Shown in pieces: positions 49,160-60,146 of a stretch of 64,000 bases of DNA (positions within the stretch are counted from its first letter, which is position 1; each line of letters starts with the position of its first letter). Source of the DNA: Paramecium tetraurelia (taxonomy: Eukaryota > Ciliophora > Oligohymenophorea > Peniculida > Parameciidae); contig NW_001798960.1 of the NCBI RefSeq assembly GCF_000165425.1, positions 124,001-188,000 of the forward strand, read 5' to 3'. Position numbers and translations under genes: made by a program. The notes below the pieces were generated by a model. It was given only the letters and a program-made list of their open reading frames with translations. It was not told where the DNA came from and made no database searches.

Positions 49160-51300
49160 ATGGGGGTTTGTAGTTCAACAAAAAAATCTTCATCTAAGAA
49201 TTCTTAGGATAAATTTAATCCAGCCTTGGCCAACACAGCAGATGTTTAATAAACCTAAAGAGACCATGCTTCCACTTAAAATGAATAAAAAATTAATTAG
49301 AACTTAACCGTCCAGAGGAAGATTAGAAAGTCAGGAACGCTGAGCTACTTCGAATACAATCAGGATAAGCTCTAAGCTGAGAAACGCCCTTGTAAAATTT
49401 ACAATATGAATATTAGAAAATAATAAAAAAGTTGGATCCAGTGCTCCTCAATTGAAAATCAAGATCACTGACTCAATAGCATCAAAAGAGTACTCGGTGT
49501 ATAAAGGGCATGTGAAAATACCCACCAAGGCAACGCTTAGGGTTATGTAGCACAATAGCGATGGGCAACTAGTCGTTATGGAATAACTGCCTTACGATTA
49601 GGAAGGAAAGGACTATATTGACTGGCTCCAAAAAACAAACTTGGTATTTATATAGGTGAATGTAGGAGTTTTATCACATTGCTAAGGTTTAAGAAATCTT
49701 TGTTTATGGACACTAGTTTTAGATAATGCATGAATATTGCACAGGTGGTCCATTATCAGAGTTATTACATCACAAACTGTCTGAATAGGTGGTGTGTACC
49801 ATTTTGGATTAACTTTTTAAAATAGTCAACTTTCTTCATTAAAATAAGTTAACACACAATAAACTGACAATCGATAGTTTTTCATTTTATTACGATTTGT
49901 AAAATTATTTAATTAAGTTGACGGATTTAAGTAGTTTGCATAAGCCTCCTAGAGAGATTTCACTTTAGATTGCTTAATATGCCTCTCCTGAAGCTCTGAC
50001 ATCCAATAACCCTCATAGGTCAAATGACATTTGGTCTTTAGGAATTATTGCTTATCAATTAATGACTAGAAATTTAATTTATGAAGAAGATCAAGATTTA
50101 ACCAATATCCATGAGGTTAAAAAAGCAATTATCAAATGGACAAAAAAATATGAGATAAATGATGAAATATCTTAAGAGTTTGAAAATCTAATTTTGATGA
50201 TGTTAAATCCTGATAAAACCTTAAGACTTACTATAGAAGAATGCATAGACCAAGAATTTATCCAAAATTATCAATCTTAAAATTTGAATTGCCATTTCAA
50301 ACACCTTTTTACTAGCAGTTTCTGCGATAATCTGCAGAAATAATTTATGATTTATCTAATAAATAACTATGAGCGTTCTCACTAACAGGTCGGACGTAGA
50401 ATCTTCGATATTCTAGATAAAGATAAAGATGGGAAACTGAATATTTAAGAACTAGAAGACTTTAAACGAAGACTCAAGTAGGCGCAAGGATAAGAGAGGA
50501 ATATTTAAGTTATATAGAATTTAATAGATACTTAAAGTGAATTAGGATTAGAAGATTTCATCCTGATTATATCGAATAAATCTATATACTTAACACACCA
50601 CAATCTTGATCATAGTTTCGCTAAATTTGGTAACAAAAATTAAGAAGTCACTGTCAAAACTTTATCCAAAATTCTCAATATATAAGAGGAAGAATTGACT
50701 CAAGAATTCAAGAACCGCTAATTTTGTTATTAGGTAACTTACATTATTCTATATAGAATTATTGCATTCCTTTAGAAAAAGCATAATATGAATAGATATT
50801 AAATTCAATTTTAGAAGTTTAATCGGAATGATGATGAAAATTAATTGATTATATCATTAAAAATAATGTTTAAATTGTAAAATTCTTCAGAAAACAGCCA
50901 CTAGTTCCTATTCTAATTAAAAAGATATCGTCCTTCCTTAACAATTCAAAGTGAACCAAACTATTTAATAACTAAATAACAAATTTCCGACCTTTTGAAC
51001 TTCAAATAGTCTGGCTATCCCCAAACAAGTCAGCCTGGAATACAAAGAAACTTGAGAATAAGACCTTCCTTAAAGTTAACCAAGATTACTCCATCTGTGA
51101 CTGAATTAGCCGATCACTTTACTCCAATTAAAAAGAGGACTATATCTCTAGGGAACTTGAAGAAAGTTGACTTCAACCCTTCAGTTTTGGTGATTTATTC
51201 AGAAAACGGAGTTAAGAAGAGAGAGAAGTTAATAGATGATTGTAAAGTTAAAAGGAAAGGTACGCGAAAAAACTGTATGATTTTAATTAAAAATAAATGA
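49160..51300 (+). CDS. CDPK-like pseudokinase 1 with EF-hand and basic C-terminal tail
   Basis: 697 residues after introns of 25 and 22 nt. N-terminus MGVCSSTKKSSS is a myristoylation plus palmitoylation signal. The kinase fold is plain (MHEYCTGGPLSELLHHKLSE, VCTILDQLFKIVNFLHQNKL, YASPEALTSN, NDIWSLGIIAYQL) but catalytic residues are missing: the ATP lysine position reads VVMEQL, HRD is HNK (LTHNKLTIDSF), and DFG is TDL. One canonical EF-hand, DKDKDGKLNIQE, follows, then a further EF-like region. A 190-residue basic tail (RPSLTIQSEPNYLITKQQIS; TPIKKRTISLGNLKKVDFNP) continues in frame to TGA at 51298. Probably a Ca2+-responsive scaffold (inference). Confidence 0.8.
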
Positions 51301-51351
51301 GAATGCAAAAATCAACAATCTTGATTATAATATTGAGTATAGATTAAACAA

Positions 51352-52477
51352 TCACATGTAAAAGCTTTTCTATATTTAATCTTTCACTTTCATGGCCTAT
51401 TAAGGTGTTAATTTATGATTAACACTTAATTTGATCATAAATTTATCCAAATTCTAATTCTAAAATAATATATATTTTATTTTTACAAACTCTTTTAGCA
51501 TTGACTTTGACAATTTTATCATGACTCACTTTAACAGTTGTCGTAATCTCGTCCTTAGTATATTTTTCATCAATGCTTTCTCCACTTAACAATTAAATCT
51601 GGATGACCTCATTGACTAGCCGATTGAATTTCTATTCATCATAATGCAATCCTGTGGAATAATAGAAGTTCCGAATGCATTCTTATGGATCCTGATTCCT
51701 GTATACTGGAATATCCCCTATGTATTAACCAGATTAATAGAGCTTAATCTTTCCAATTGTGCAATTCTTATCGACTAATTGGTATTCGGATAACAAATCC
51801 ACTTGCATCTCATCTTCTAAGTCTTACAGAAAACTATTATTTTTATAGGCTTATGCTTTCCATAAGGCACTATCAATTTTACCCAATCGATTATAATTGA
51901 TCCAATCGTACAACCTAGTCATATACATTTCTATTGTTTGTTAAATGATGTCTGCAGTTTTTGAAATGATTGCTGCTGTCGTTGATATACTTAATTCCTA
52001 TAGTAATTTATGCGTCAAGGTGAAGGATGTGTCATCAAGAAACACAGGTAATTTTATAGTTCTATACTTTAGATCAAACTAGAGTGTGAGTAATTAAATT
52101 GACTATTTTAATTGTTATGGAGATTTGGACTTTGAGATGGTTACAGGTTACAGAGGTACTTTCTATTTAGAATTCCCATTTTTTTGGATGTCAATTTATA
52201 ATGTAGGAATGGGAGATTGCTTTGAGTAGGTTAAGTTTTAATCGGTATCTGATTCAATTATGGCTGATTTAATTTGTTGTTATTAATTCTCATCTGAAGA
52301 GTCTGGACTTGAACAATTTTGGAATGATCGGAATTGTTGTATTTAACTGTTATTTATTTAATTGCTGTTTTTCTTAAATTTTTTTCTGAATAGACCATTA
52401 TCAATTTTATTTGGATGAGTTTATCTTTCAGTGCCAGATGAACTACTAATAAAGGATGCTCTCAAAAATTCAGTCAT
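51352..52477 (-). CDS. Unknown protein between the two pseudokinases
   Basis: 364 residues after one 31-nt intron near the 3' end. Disordered Ser/Gln/Asn-rich first 120 residues (RASFISSSSGTERQTHPNKI), then a folded part: KYRTIKLPVFLDDTSFTLTH KLLQEL, YNRLGKIDSALWKAQAYKNN, KIKLYQSGQYIGDIPVYRNQ, TGLHYDEQKFNRLVNEVIQI. Ends LTPQQAMKVKDQIQKSFYM-TGA. No signal peptide, membrane segment or catalytic motif. Not recognised. Its stop is 51 nt from that of pseudokinase 1. Confidence 0.65.
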
Positions 52478-52585
52478 AACAAATTTTTAATTATAATATT
52501 AATAAAGAGGAAAAAACAACTAATTTTAATTGTGTTTTATATATAAATGAAGATTCGTTTTAATCAAACTATGGGGATGGGAGTT

Positions 52586-54304
52586 TCATAATTAATTAAG
52601 AACTCTCTATACTCTTTAAGATCTAACTATGGAATATAGATAATATATTCTTACAACATCATGAAGATTGAATGTATTAAAATCTTATTGAATCAATTGC
52701 TCATTACAATTGTTTACAAATTTGCATATAGATTTTTAAGTGACTAGATTTGATTGTCTAGATAATAATTTAAAACTGGATTCGATATTATCTTCTGTTA
52801 GAATAATTTCTTTATTGGAAGCCAAAAGTAAGAACTCATCTAAAGTCAATTCTTGTTATAGATCCAGTTGTTCAATTAGATCCTTTCCCTCAATTGAAAA
52901 TAGTTCCTTCAATTCTTCTAAACTCAAACTTCCATCTTGATTTGTGTCAGCTGTTATAAATATCTTAGTCAAGACTTTTAAATGATCATGAGCATAATTG
53001 TGAAGAAAATAAGAAAATAAACATTTATGGACATATGTCATATTCTTGCACTTTACCATATTTTTTAGAGGTTGCAACAAATCTTATGGCTAGACTTGTT
53101 TCATCTTAATGAGGTATGGGTGTTCTAAACATTTCTTTAAGGAAATTCTATCATTACGATTATTACGTAACATCTCAATTAAAAGTTAATTCATCTCTGA
53201 AGGATGATTATTCAAATACTCTTCAGGATTAAATAAATGAATTTTAGAAATTTCATAAGGTAATTCTTTATTTCTTAATTATAGAATAATGACTGCTAAC
53301 GCCCAAACATCATTAGATTTATCTCTGGTCTTGATTGCAACCTGGCTAGCCTCATGGTGTTTATTTTTTTGTTTATGATTTTAGTGCTTTTAAGGAGGTC
53401 GATCCTCATATTATTGAGCTTCTTTTGGATACATCAATTAATAGATGCTTCTAATATCAGATAACTTGATAAATGGAGTAGAAGAATCATCAAATACTGA
53501 AAAGCTATCAATAGTCAATTCGTCGTGACTTAATCCTAATGAATGTACATAAGCTAAAGCTTCTATCATTTAATATAGTATAATCCCTATTGTATTATCA
53601 CTCAGCCTACGACATTCCAGTAGTTTCGACAATGACCCTCCAGCACAACATTCATACATTATTTAATATGTTTTTTTATGATGATGATCTACAAGAGTGT
53701 CTATAATTTTTACAATATGCATATTATCCTAGGTTATTAATATCCTTACCAACTTAATTTCTTCCAATTTCTATAAGTACTCATGATTTTTACTCTCAAA
53801 CTTGAGTACTTCAACTTAAACCAATTAGCCTGATTCATTGTGTTGCATAACCGTTTTGCCTTAATTGTCTATATAATATATTCAAATACCTAGATTTTTG
53901 CTTGAAACGATTGAAAAGTTTTTAGAGGCTGACACCAATAGAGTTTTGTTCCCTTTTCTAATGTTGCTTCTTTAATAAGAAAGATTTGAAAATGATCCCG
54001 TTTTTTATTACTCTTATATTGATGAAGACTAAATGATCAATGTCTTTGTTGTCATTGTTGTGGCATGAGAGGCTCTTCTAATCGCCTATGTACCATTTTT
54101 AACCAAATTCTGCTACACTGGAGTTGCGGCTTAATTCTGAGACAGCCTCCTTCTTGGTGTAATGGTTCTTTGGTTCTCTTGGAATTAGTTAATACCATTC
54201 TTCTACTCAGCTATCAATGAAATTTATTTATTTATTTTGGTTACTGTTTCCTCTTATTTTTGTTTCTAATTATTTTTAGAAGTTGAAGAAGTACAAACTC
54301 CCAT
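52586..54304 (-). CDS. CDPK-like pseudokinase 2 with EF-hand
   Basis: 565 residues after one 21-nt intron. Starts MGVCTSSTSKNN, a myristoyl/palmitoyl signal shared with pseudokinase 1. Kinase fold: IMYECCAGGSLSKLLECRRL, IILYQMIEALAYVHSLGL, NDVWALAVIILQLRNKELPY. Catalytic residues are lost: the lysine site reads LVQVEVL, HRD is HDE in LSHDELTIDSF, DFG is SDI. EF-hand DTNQDGSLSLEE is canonical; a second EF-like stretch follows (LQQELTLDEFLLLASNKE). It lacks the long tail of its partner. Same signature HxxLTIDSF in both, so they are clearly paralogues in opposite orientation. Confidence 0.82.
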
Positions 54305-54397
54305 TAATTATAAATAATCAAATTTAATTTAGGGCCAATAAGTTGTTTATACATATGATTAAAAGTTTAGAATAAAAATTTCTGAATTTTGAATAAA

Positions 54398-55474
54398 TCA
54401 AACACACGCATTCGAAACTATATTGCACTTGGCCAAAATGCACAATGTCAGATCCGTGATGCCACTGCAATTATCAGGAATGGTTGGGGTAACAAATAAA
54501 TAATTGCCTGGTCCATATACACTAACTGTGCAGTATCCACTAATGCAATTAGGCAAATATTCAGCATCATATAAGTTCATAGAGACTAAATCAATCCTCC
54601 TTAATTATACAAAGTCAGTAGTAGTTATTGCCCATTTCATCGTGTATTATAAGTTAATTTAATTCGTTGTTCTGATCATGAATATAGGACTAACGGCTGA
54701 TTGGATACCAAATATTTATGGGTAAATGACTGTTAATGAAAAGAATCCATTTTCTGGATATGTGGTCCAGGATAATTCAATTAAATTTTAAAATGAAAAT
54801 CCCAAATATTTAAAGTGAATGTGATTGAAATTCACAAAATTATAAAAAGTAGAGTACTTTTCTGAATATGTGTTTAATCTCTAATAATAAATATCTATCA
54901 ACTCTAATATCTTAATCATTGTATCGCTTCTTTCTGATTTAATTATTTTAAGATCATCTCTAACATTTTGTAAACTTTCATAAATTGCCCTCTCCAAATA
55001 ATATGGGTGAGAATATTCTCCAATCAAAATTGGTGCTTGATTTAGATATGAATCAAGGATATTATTCAATTCAAAATTAGAACTAGACAACAAATCAAGT
55101 TTATATAACTTTTCCATTGCTTCCACACTAGGTTATTCAATTGTAACTGAGGTTTGGAATCTATCTTCTGGTGATAAGTCTGAGATAAATCTATATAGAT
55201 AAATCTTCTATTTAGTATAGGCAGAACTATAGCAAGATGCTACAAATTAAGGAGGAGTATAAGAAACTGGCTTACAACCAATTTATAATGCTCCTCCAGT
55301 TCTGCATGCGTTCTATTCAGTCACTAAATGGCAAGGTTGTGGATTGCATTAAAAGTCATCCCAATAACAATACCCAGATTAAAAACACTCGGACTCATAA
55401 AAGTCTGAACATATCGTCTATCCAATTTGTCCATAACAATTACAAATTAAAGCAATAAAGATTATAATAATCAT
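54398..55474 (-). CDS. Secreted cysteine-rich protein, unknown
   Basis: 358 residues, one exon. Signal peptide MIIIIFIALICNCYG. An N-terminal Cys-rich module of about 70 residues (TICSDFYESECFQSGYCYWD, CNPQPCHLVTEQNACRTGGA, IGCKPVSYTPPQFVASC), a helical middle (ERAIYESLQNVRDDLKIIKS, ILELIDIYYQRLNTYSEKYS), a beta-like part, and a C-terminal Cys cluster (LPNCISGYCTVSVYG; DNCSGITDLTLCILAKCNIV SNACV). No membrane anchor. Not recognised; an extracellular or vacuolar location follows from the signal and cysteines. Confidence 0.75.
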
Positions 55475-55790
55475 TCTAATTAACTAGTTATATTTTTTAT
55501 TTTTATTCCAAAGGTATTTCGAAATAAACAAATTGATCTTTATGCTTGTTGCATAATTCAACTAGAGATCTAAATATTAATGTATATGTTAAAAGTTATC
55601 GATATTTATTTTTTGAAATAAATTAAAATATAATTGTGGTAGAGTGGTGACATAAAAATAAGGTGAAGATGTTATACTTTAAATTATATAATTTTTTTGA
55701 ATGGTTATATATTTATTTTCTAAGAAGCGGGAAAGACATTTCTTGAGATGATTTATTTTATAAGAGCATTAATTTGATTGAAATATTAGT
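55475..55790. other. 316-base gap between divergent genes
   Basis: Spacer between the secreted protein start (minus) and the thymidine kinase start (plus). AT-rich, no coding frame supported; presumably both promoters. Confidence 0.5.
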
Positions 55791-56497
55791 ATGTACACAG
55801 GAACAATTTCAGTAATCTATGGTCCAATGGTATGGTTCTGATTCTATGATAGTTTTCTGGTAAAACTAGTGAGCTCATGAGATTGGTCAAGAGATTTACT
55901 ATTTCCGAGAGAAAATGTGTGGTCTTGAATTATGCAAATGATAACCGATACTCAGAGGAATAGTGTATTTCAAGCCACGACAAGTAAGTTATCCATTCTA
56001 AAATGAAGACAATTTTTGAAAGCTATAAAAGTATGCAAATTGAATGAAGCTTATGAGAAATGCAAGGAGAGTGATGTTGTGGCTATTGATGAAGGTTAAT
56101 TCTTCACAGATGTAAATGTTCTAACAAAATGTGTAGATTGTGGAATTTAGTGAGAAGATGGCAAATTTAGGAAAGATTGTAATAGTTGCAGCTCTTGATG
56201 GAACTTTTGACAGGAAACCTTTCCATAACATCCTAAACTTGATTCCTTTGGCTGAGCGCATAACTAAACTAACAGCTGTGTGTTGGTTCTGTAAAAAAGA
56301 AAATGCCTCTTTCACTAAAAGAATAGTATAATCACAGGAGAGTAAATTAAATAAATTAAATTGTAGTTGAGTTGATTGGTGGTGAGGATTGTTACAAACC
56401 TGCATGTAGAGTATGTTTCCATCTTGCAGAAACACAATCAAAATCATAATCGATGTATAATAATCAAGACAATCATTTCGAGTAAAAAAAAATTTGA
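55791..56497 (+). CDS. TK1: Thymidine kinase (type II, TK1-like)
   Basis: 204 residues after four introns (23, 19, 25 and 25 nt). ATP loop [17 protein letters not shown] (split by the first intron), [20 protein letters not shown] with the DEGQFF magnesium motif, [18 protein letters not shown], and [23 protein letters not shown] plus [17 protein letters not shown]. The CxxC pairs CWFC and CRVC form the structural zinc site. Phosphorylates thymidine to dTMP using ATP in the salvage pathway, normally S-phase regulated. The C-terminal tail is short and lacks a clear KEN box. TGA at 56495-56497. Confidence 0.95.
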
Positions 56498-56546
56498 TTT
56501 GCTGAGCAAACACTATAATTAATTTATTTTTAATTTTTACAACATC

Positions 56547-56867
56547 ATGAGTTTTAATGGAAATGCACTACTGACACCTTCACGATATGGTGGAGAATCA
56601 TGGAATGCCCAAACATGCTTTGCTGCACAAGAGGACTATTTCGAATGTTTGGATAGAGAAAATTCAACTAATGGTAATTGATTTATTAATGCAGTCAATC
56701 GAAAACTTTGTGGCAGAGAACACCAATTGTGGAAGGATGTATGCCCTGATAGTGATAGAAGAGCATAAATGATATTTAGAAGACTTGAGAGATAAAATTA
56801 AGCATTGTACACATCAGAATAGCTCAGATTATATAATAATCAATAAAACAATAGAATGTTCAAATGA
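56547..56867 (+). CDS. CHCH protein with CX9C/CX10C (COA6/COX6B-like)
   Basis: 99 residues after one 21-nt intron (start near 56669). The cysteines form CFAAQEDYFEC (CX9C) and CGREHQLWKDVC (CX10C), the pattern of cytochrome c oxidase assembly factor 6 and subunit 6B. NAQTCFAAQEDYFECLDREN resembles COA6 around its first helix. The C-terminal helix is Arg/Gln-rich (RRAQMIFRRLERQNQALYTS). Expected in the mitochondrial intermembrane space, folded by the Mia40 pathway and acting in complex IV biogenesis (family inference). COA6 versus COX6B cannot be decided by eye. Confidence 0.8.
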
Positions 56868-56877
56868 TTAATAAAAA

Positions 56878-57610
56878 TGCACAAGATAAATCAAACATTA
56901 TTATTATTATTAACTCTTCTTGCATGCTACCCATTTCTTCTGAAATTAATTAGTGATGAGGATGTTTATTTTCTAATTAAATACTAAGTCTAATATAAGA
57001 ACAAGTAATACAAAGATATCAAGGATATTTATAATATTTGTATATCCAAACATATTTGAATAATATATTAATTTAAAAATCTAAATTAATAGTTTTGGAA
57101 TAATAATTTTCATATAACTATCATAAAGTTTAGGAATTAAAATTAATATCTAATTGATGATTCTATTTTATTTGGAAAAATAAATCATAAAAATGGAGAG
57201 TATGTTGTGGTGCAGGATAATTTATATTTAAATAAATAGAAAACATTCTAAAATTTGAAGAAAATTGTTTTTGGAAATTTATGGATTAAAAGCTTAATCA
57301 ACATATAAGTCATAATTAGGATAAATTACAAGAACTAATAAATGATGATGCTTTTTTTAGTGAATCTAACTAAAGATCATGGAAAATAGGATTTCAGAGG
57401 AAATATATGAAATTTAATTTTTATATGATAAAATTATTAATATAATTTACATAAAGTCAAGACAATTTCAATTCTGATCTTTAGAATACTTTGATTATTA
57501 CTCTAATTTATAAAGAACTACCATACTAGTGCTATAAAATGAATGTTGGGACAATCTGCTAAACTTAAATTCTTCAATAAATCTTAGTATAGCTCTCTGG
57601 ATGCTTTTGA
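56878..57610 (+). CDS. Possible multi-exon gene, structure unresolved
   Basis: Starts well with MHKINQTLLLLLTLLACYPF, signal-peptide-like. Coding-quality exons include YLIDDSILFGKINHKNGEYV joined by a 26-nt intron (57267-57292) to LNQHISHNQDKLQELINDDA, then SWKIGFQRKYMKFNFYMIKL and YKMNVGTICQTQILQQILVQ to TGA at 57608. The join between the first exon and the second block (56990-57120) contains a TGA and is not solved. No family recognised. Confidence 0.4.
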
Positions 57611-57970
57611 GATTAAACAAAAATTTAAAAGCATAGATTCAATTTTATGAAAGGGTTAGTAATTATTTAATCTACTTAAATGGTTTTCACACAAAACATG
57701 AGAACTTAGAGGAAAATAATATTTCTAAATCAATTTTGAAATTCCTATTTAGCTTTATGTAGATTATGAAAAATAATAAATTTCTCGTTATTAAATTAAA
57801 TAATAATAATGTAGTTGTCATGTATGTTCTGTGATCATAAAGGGAGTCTGCCAGGATTATTGAATATGGTAATCATCAAAAACATTCAAGGCTCTTTACT
57901 CAAGGTATCAGACTGATTTTTGTTAACTATAATTACGCAGCCAAACTACTATTCGCTTCTAGGATTAGGC
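57611..57970. other. 360 bases without a settled gene
   Basis: A plus-strand frame covers about 57585-57832 (SILKFLFSFMQIMKNNKFLV) and another covers 57815-57920 (CMFCDHKGSLPGLLNMVIIK). They may be 3' exons of the preceding gene or 5' exons of the next. No splice pattern was established. Confidence 0.35.
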
Positions 57971-58648
57971 ATGTTTAGAGGAGTTAGAAGAGTATCTCAA
58001 ATTGTATAAGCTCTAGTTATTTAGTATAGTTATTACACCTTTCCACATTTGAAAGATAATCAAAAGCAGCTGATTGAATATTATAGATATCATAGAGACA
58101 TCCCTAGGATTTTCATCAAGAACATTACTCCTTAATTGGAAGCTTATCATGAGAAGCAAAGAGAGATTAGATACAAGAAGATAAAGAAATAATTAGGGAT
58201 GCACGTTTAGGACACAACTAGAGATAATATGATATATTCATTTAAGGCTCTGAAAGGGCTAAGTGAACTATAGACAACAAGATAATTACAACAATTGGTC
58301 AAATAGATCAAACCTCTTTTTTATGATAAAAGTGCGATTGCTACATTGATATAACAACAAAAGTAGTAAATGGTACAATCTCCTCAACTGAAGAAATTAT
58401 TGAAAATGGATAATATTAATACTGTTACTACTCAAGCGACGAAGAGAACTTATCATACTTATCATACGCTTTAAGATGTAAAAAAGAAGGGTCACAAAAA
58501 ACAACTCACTTTATGCACAGAGCATTCTCCTGAAGATAGGAATGATTTCTATAAGAGATGGTCTGATGTTTTAAGTCATAGATAATTATAATATCATAAA
58601 AATAAAATTAAAAATACTCTTCTCAACAAAAAGACATCACTTAAATGA
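57971..58648 (+). CDS. Basic helical protein, possibly mitochondrial, unknown
   Basis: 225 residues, one exon. The N-terminus MFRGVRRVSQIVQALVIQYS has the Arg/hydrophobic pattern of a mitochondrial targeting peptide. The rest is charged helix: FPHLKDNQKQLIEYYRYHRD, IPRIFIKNITPQLEAYHEKQ, REIRYKKIKKQLGMHVQDTT, SHRQLQYHKNKIKNTLLNKK. The HRDIPRIF stretch recalls small mitochondrial ribosomal or NADH dehydrogenase accessory proteins, but no match is claimed. TGA at 58646-58648. Confidence 0.6.
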
Positions 58649-58672
58649 TTTTTATAATTTTGTATTTAAAAT

Positions 58673-59305
58673 ATGAATAAAGCTGTAAGAATAAGATATC
58701 TTCTCTTGATGATTATAGACTACTACTAACAGAAATCAAGACATTATTGCCAATACTCAAATCATTAAATATCATATTAAGAATCTCCATTTCAATTAAA
58801 TTATTATTTACTTTAGAGATGTAAAGCTATCAAGGAAATCAAACTATATCTTAAGGATATCTACTTTAGGAAATGATAGAACCAGATTTACACTGAGGTG
58901 ATTCGTTTGAACTTGATTCACAATGCTGAAGATTCCAATCCATAAATAGATAGACAACTTTGTTTTTTCAAAATTTCAGACTTAATTAATTTCTCAAAGC
59001 AACATTAATAGAATACAAAAGGGATAAAATTATTAATATAAGTGGAATAGCTTAGTTTTGAGATTAATCTACATGAAAATGTAAAGGATACATGAAGGAT
59101 ACTTATTAAATTTAGAAGAACATCTGATATCATTAACAATATTACCATAATATCAGCAAAAAAAGCATTGACAAACCATGAATAAACTCACAGATAAAAT
59201 AAACCCCTTTTTCACTATGAATAAGATCTCTTTAAAGGAGGCTTAAATACTCAAATTCAAGAATTTCAACTTTTAACACCATAAACAAGAAACAATGCAA
59301 AATGA
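58673..59305 (+). pseudogene. Single frame with two internal TGA codons
   Basis: One frame runs from ATG 58673 to TGA 59303, 211 codons, broken only by TGA at 58874 and 59093. Coding-quality text flanks both: KEIKLYLKDIYFRK-stop-QNQIYTEVIRLNLIHNAED, and FEINLHENVKDT-stop-RILIKFRRTSDIINN. The end, LFHYEQDLFKGGLNTQIQEF QLLTPQ, looks like a real C-terminus. Tryptophan would fit both stops, each one base from TGG. An alternative using a 34-nt intron after MNKA gives TTTNRNQDIIANTQIIKYHI then LSRKSNYILRISTLGNDRTR but soon stops too. Pseudogene, assembly error or unresolved splicing. Confidence 0.4.
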
Positions 59306-59349
59306 CTTAATATCATTAGCTCTTATATCTTAACAGAATTGAATGATTA

Positions 59350-60105
59350 TCATTATAACTTCATTTGTAATTCTTTAATTTGTTGATTCTTCTCTTAGAT
59401 CATCTATTTCAGAGTTTTGAATTGTACACAATCATTTAATTTCTTCTCCATCTCTTATTTCAATTGCTAATTCTCTTATTTTAATTAATTTATCTAATCT
59501 TGAAATGAACCTACTTGATCAGCATCTTAAACCTACTCCTTTTTTAGCACGACCAATTCATTCTATAGTTTTTGATTGTACTATTTTAAGAAATCATTCT
59601 CTTTAACCGTCTCCTCCATCTATTCTTATCAAATAAGATGATGATCTTACTTTATAGAGCAGTGTCGAGTGTTGGCAATCTCGAATATCTAACTTTCGAC
59701 TAGAGTGGCTTATCCTCAACAATGGTACCTCCTTTTTCAAGTATTTTCATCTACTCTATAATTTTACTATGATTAGAATGCTAATTACACATTTTCTATG
59801 AAATTGAAATCTGCATGAAAATCTTGATCAGAACACACTGATAAAAATATTTTGACATAGACACCGCACATATAAATTATTTTAGACACTTCTTTATTCA
59901 TCAGCACTTCCAAACTGCCCTCCAATTTCTTAAAAAGTTCTTAGACATCATCCTTATTGTATAAGGTGTCTTGCACTTAGAATTTGGAGAAATCCTTGAA
60001 TTCTAATTCTATTTCTCTCATGGCTTCTTATTTTTTGAGATTGAAGAAATTCAGGAAGGTCTAAAGTTCCTTTTGTCCATCTGAAGTGAGATTTGAACCG
60101 TCCAT
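59350..60105 (-). CDS. LZTFL1: Leucine-zipper transcription factor-like protein 1 (BBSome regulator)
   Basis: About 233 residues with two introns. The N-terminal part, ELEFKDFSKFQVQDTLYNKD DVQELFKKLEGSLEVLMNKE, aligns with the LZTFL1 block SCFQDLKESRLVEDTFTIDE VSEVLNGL. The C-terminal coiled coil ends EKKLNDCVQFKTLKQMIQEK NQQIKELQMKLQ, matching EKKFQQTAAYRNMKEILTKK NDQIKDLRKRL. The second intron (26 nt) is firm; the first is either 28 nt (after KIFLS) or 37 nt (after FIEN), and the latter fits the family better. LZTFL1 controls BBSome movement in cilia, a fitting companion to IFT122 in the window. Confidence 0.82.
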
Positions 60106-60146
60106 TATGTATTTTAATATACTTAAATACTTAAATAATCAAATAA

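Noticed and set aside
55620-55680. A GTGGTAGAGTGG stretch resembling a tRNA D-arm
   Set aside because: No acceptor stem, anticodon loop or T-arm could be formed around it.
56121-56513. 130-codon minus-strand frame
   Set aside because: Antisense to the thymidine kinase catalytic region; an artefact of its codon bias.
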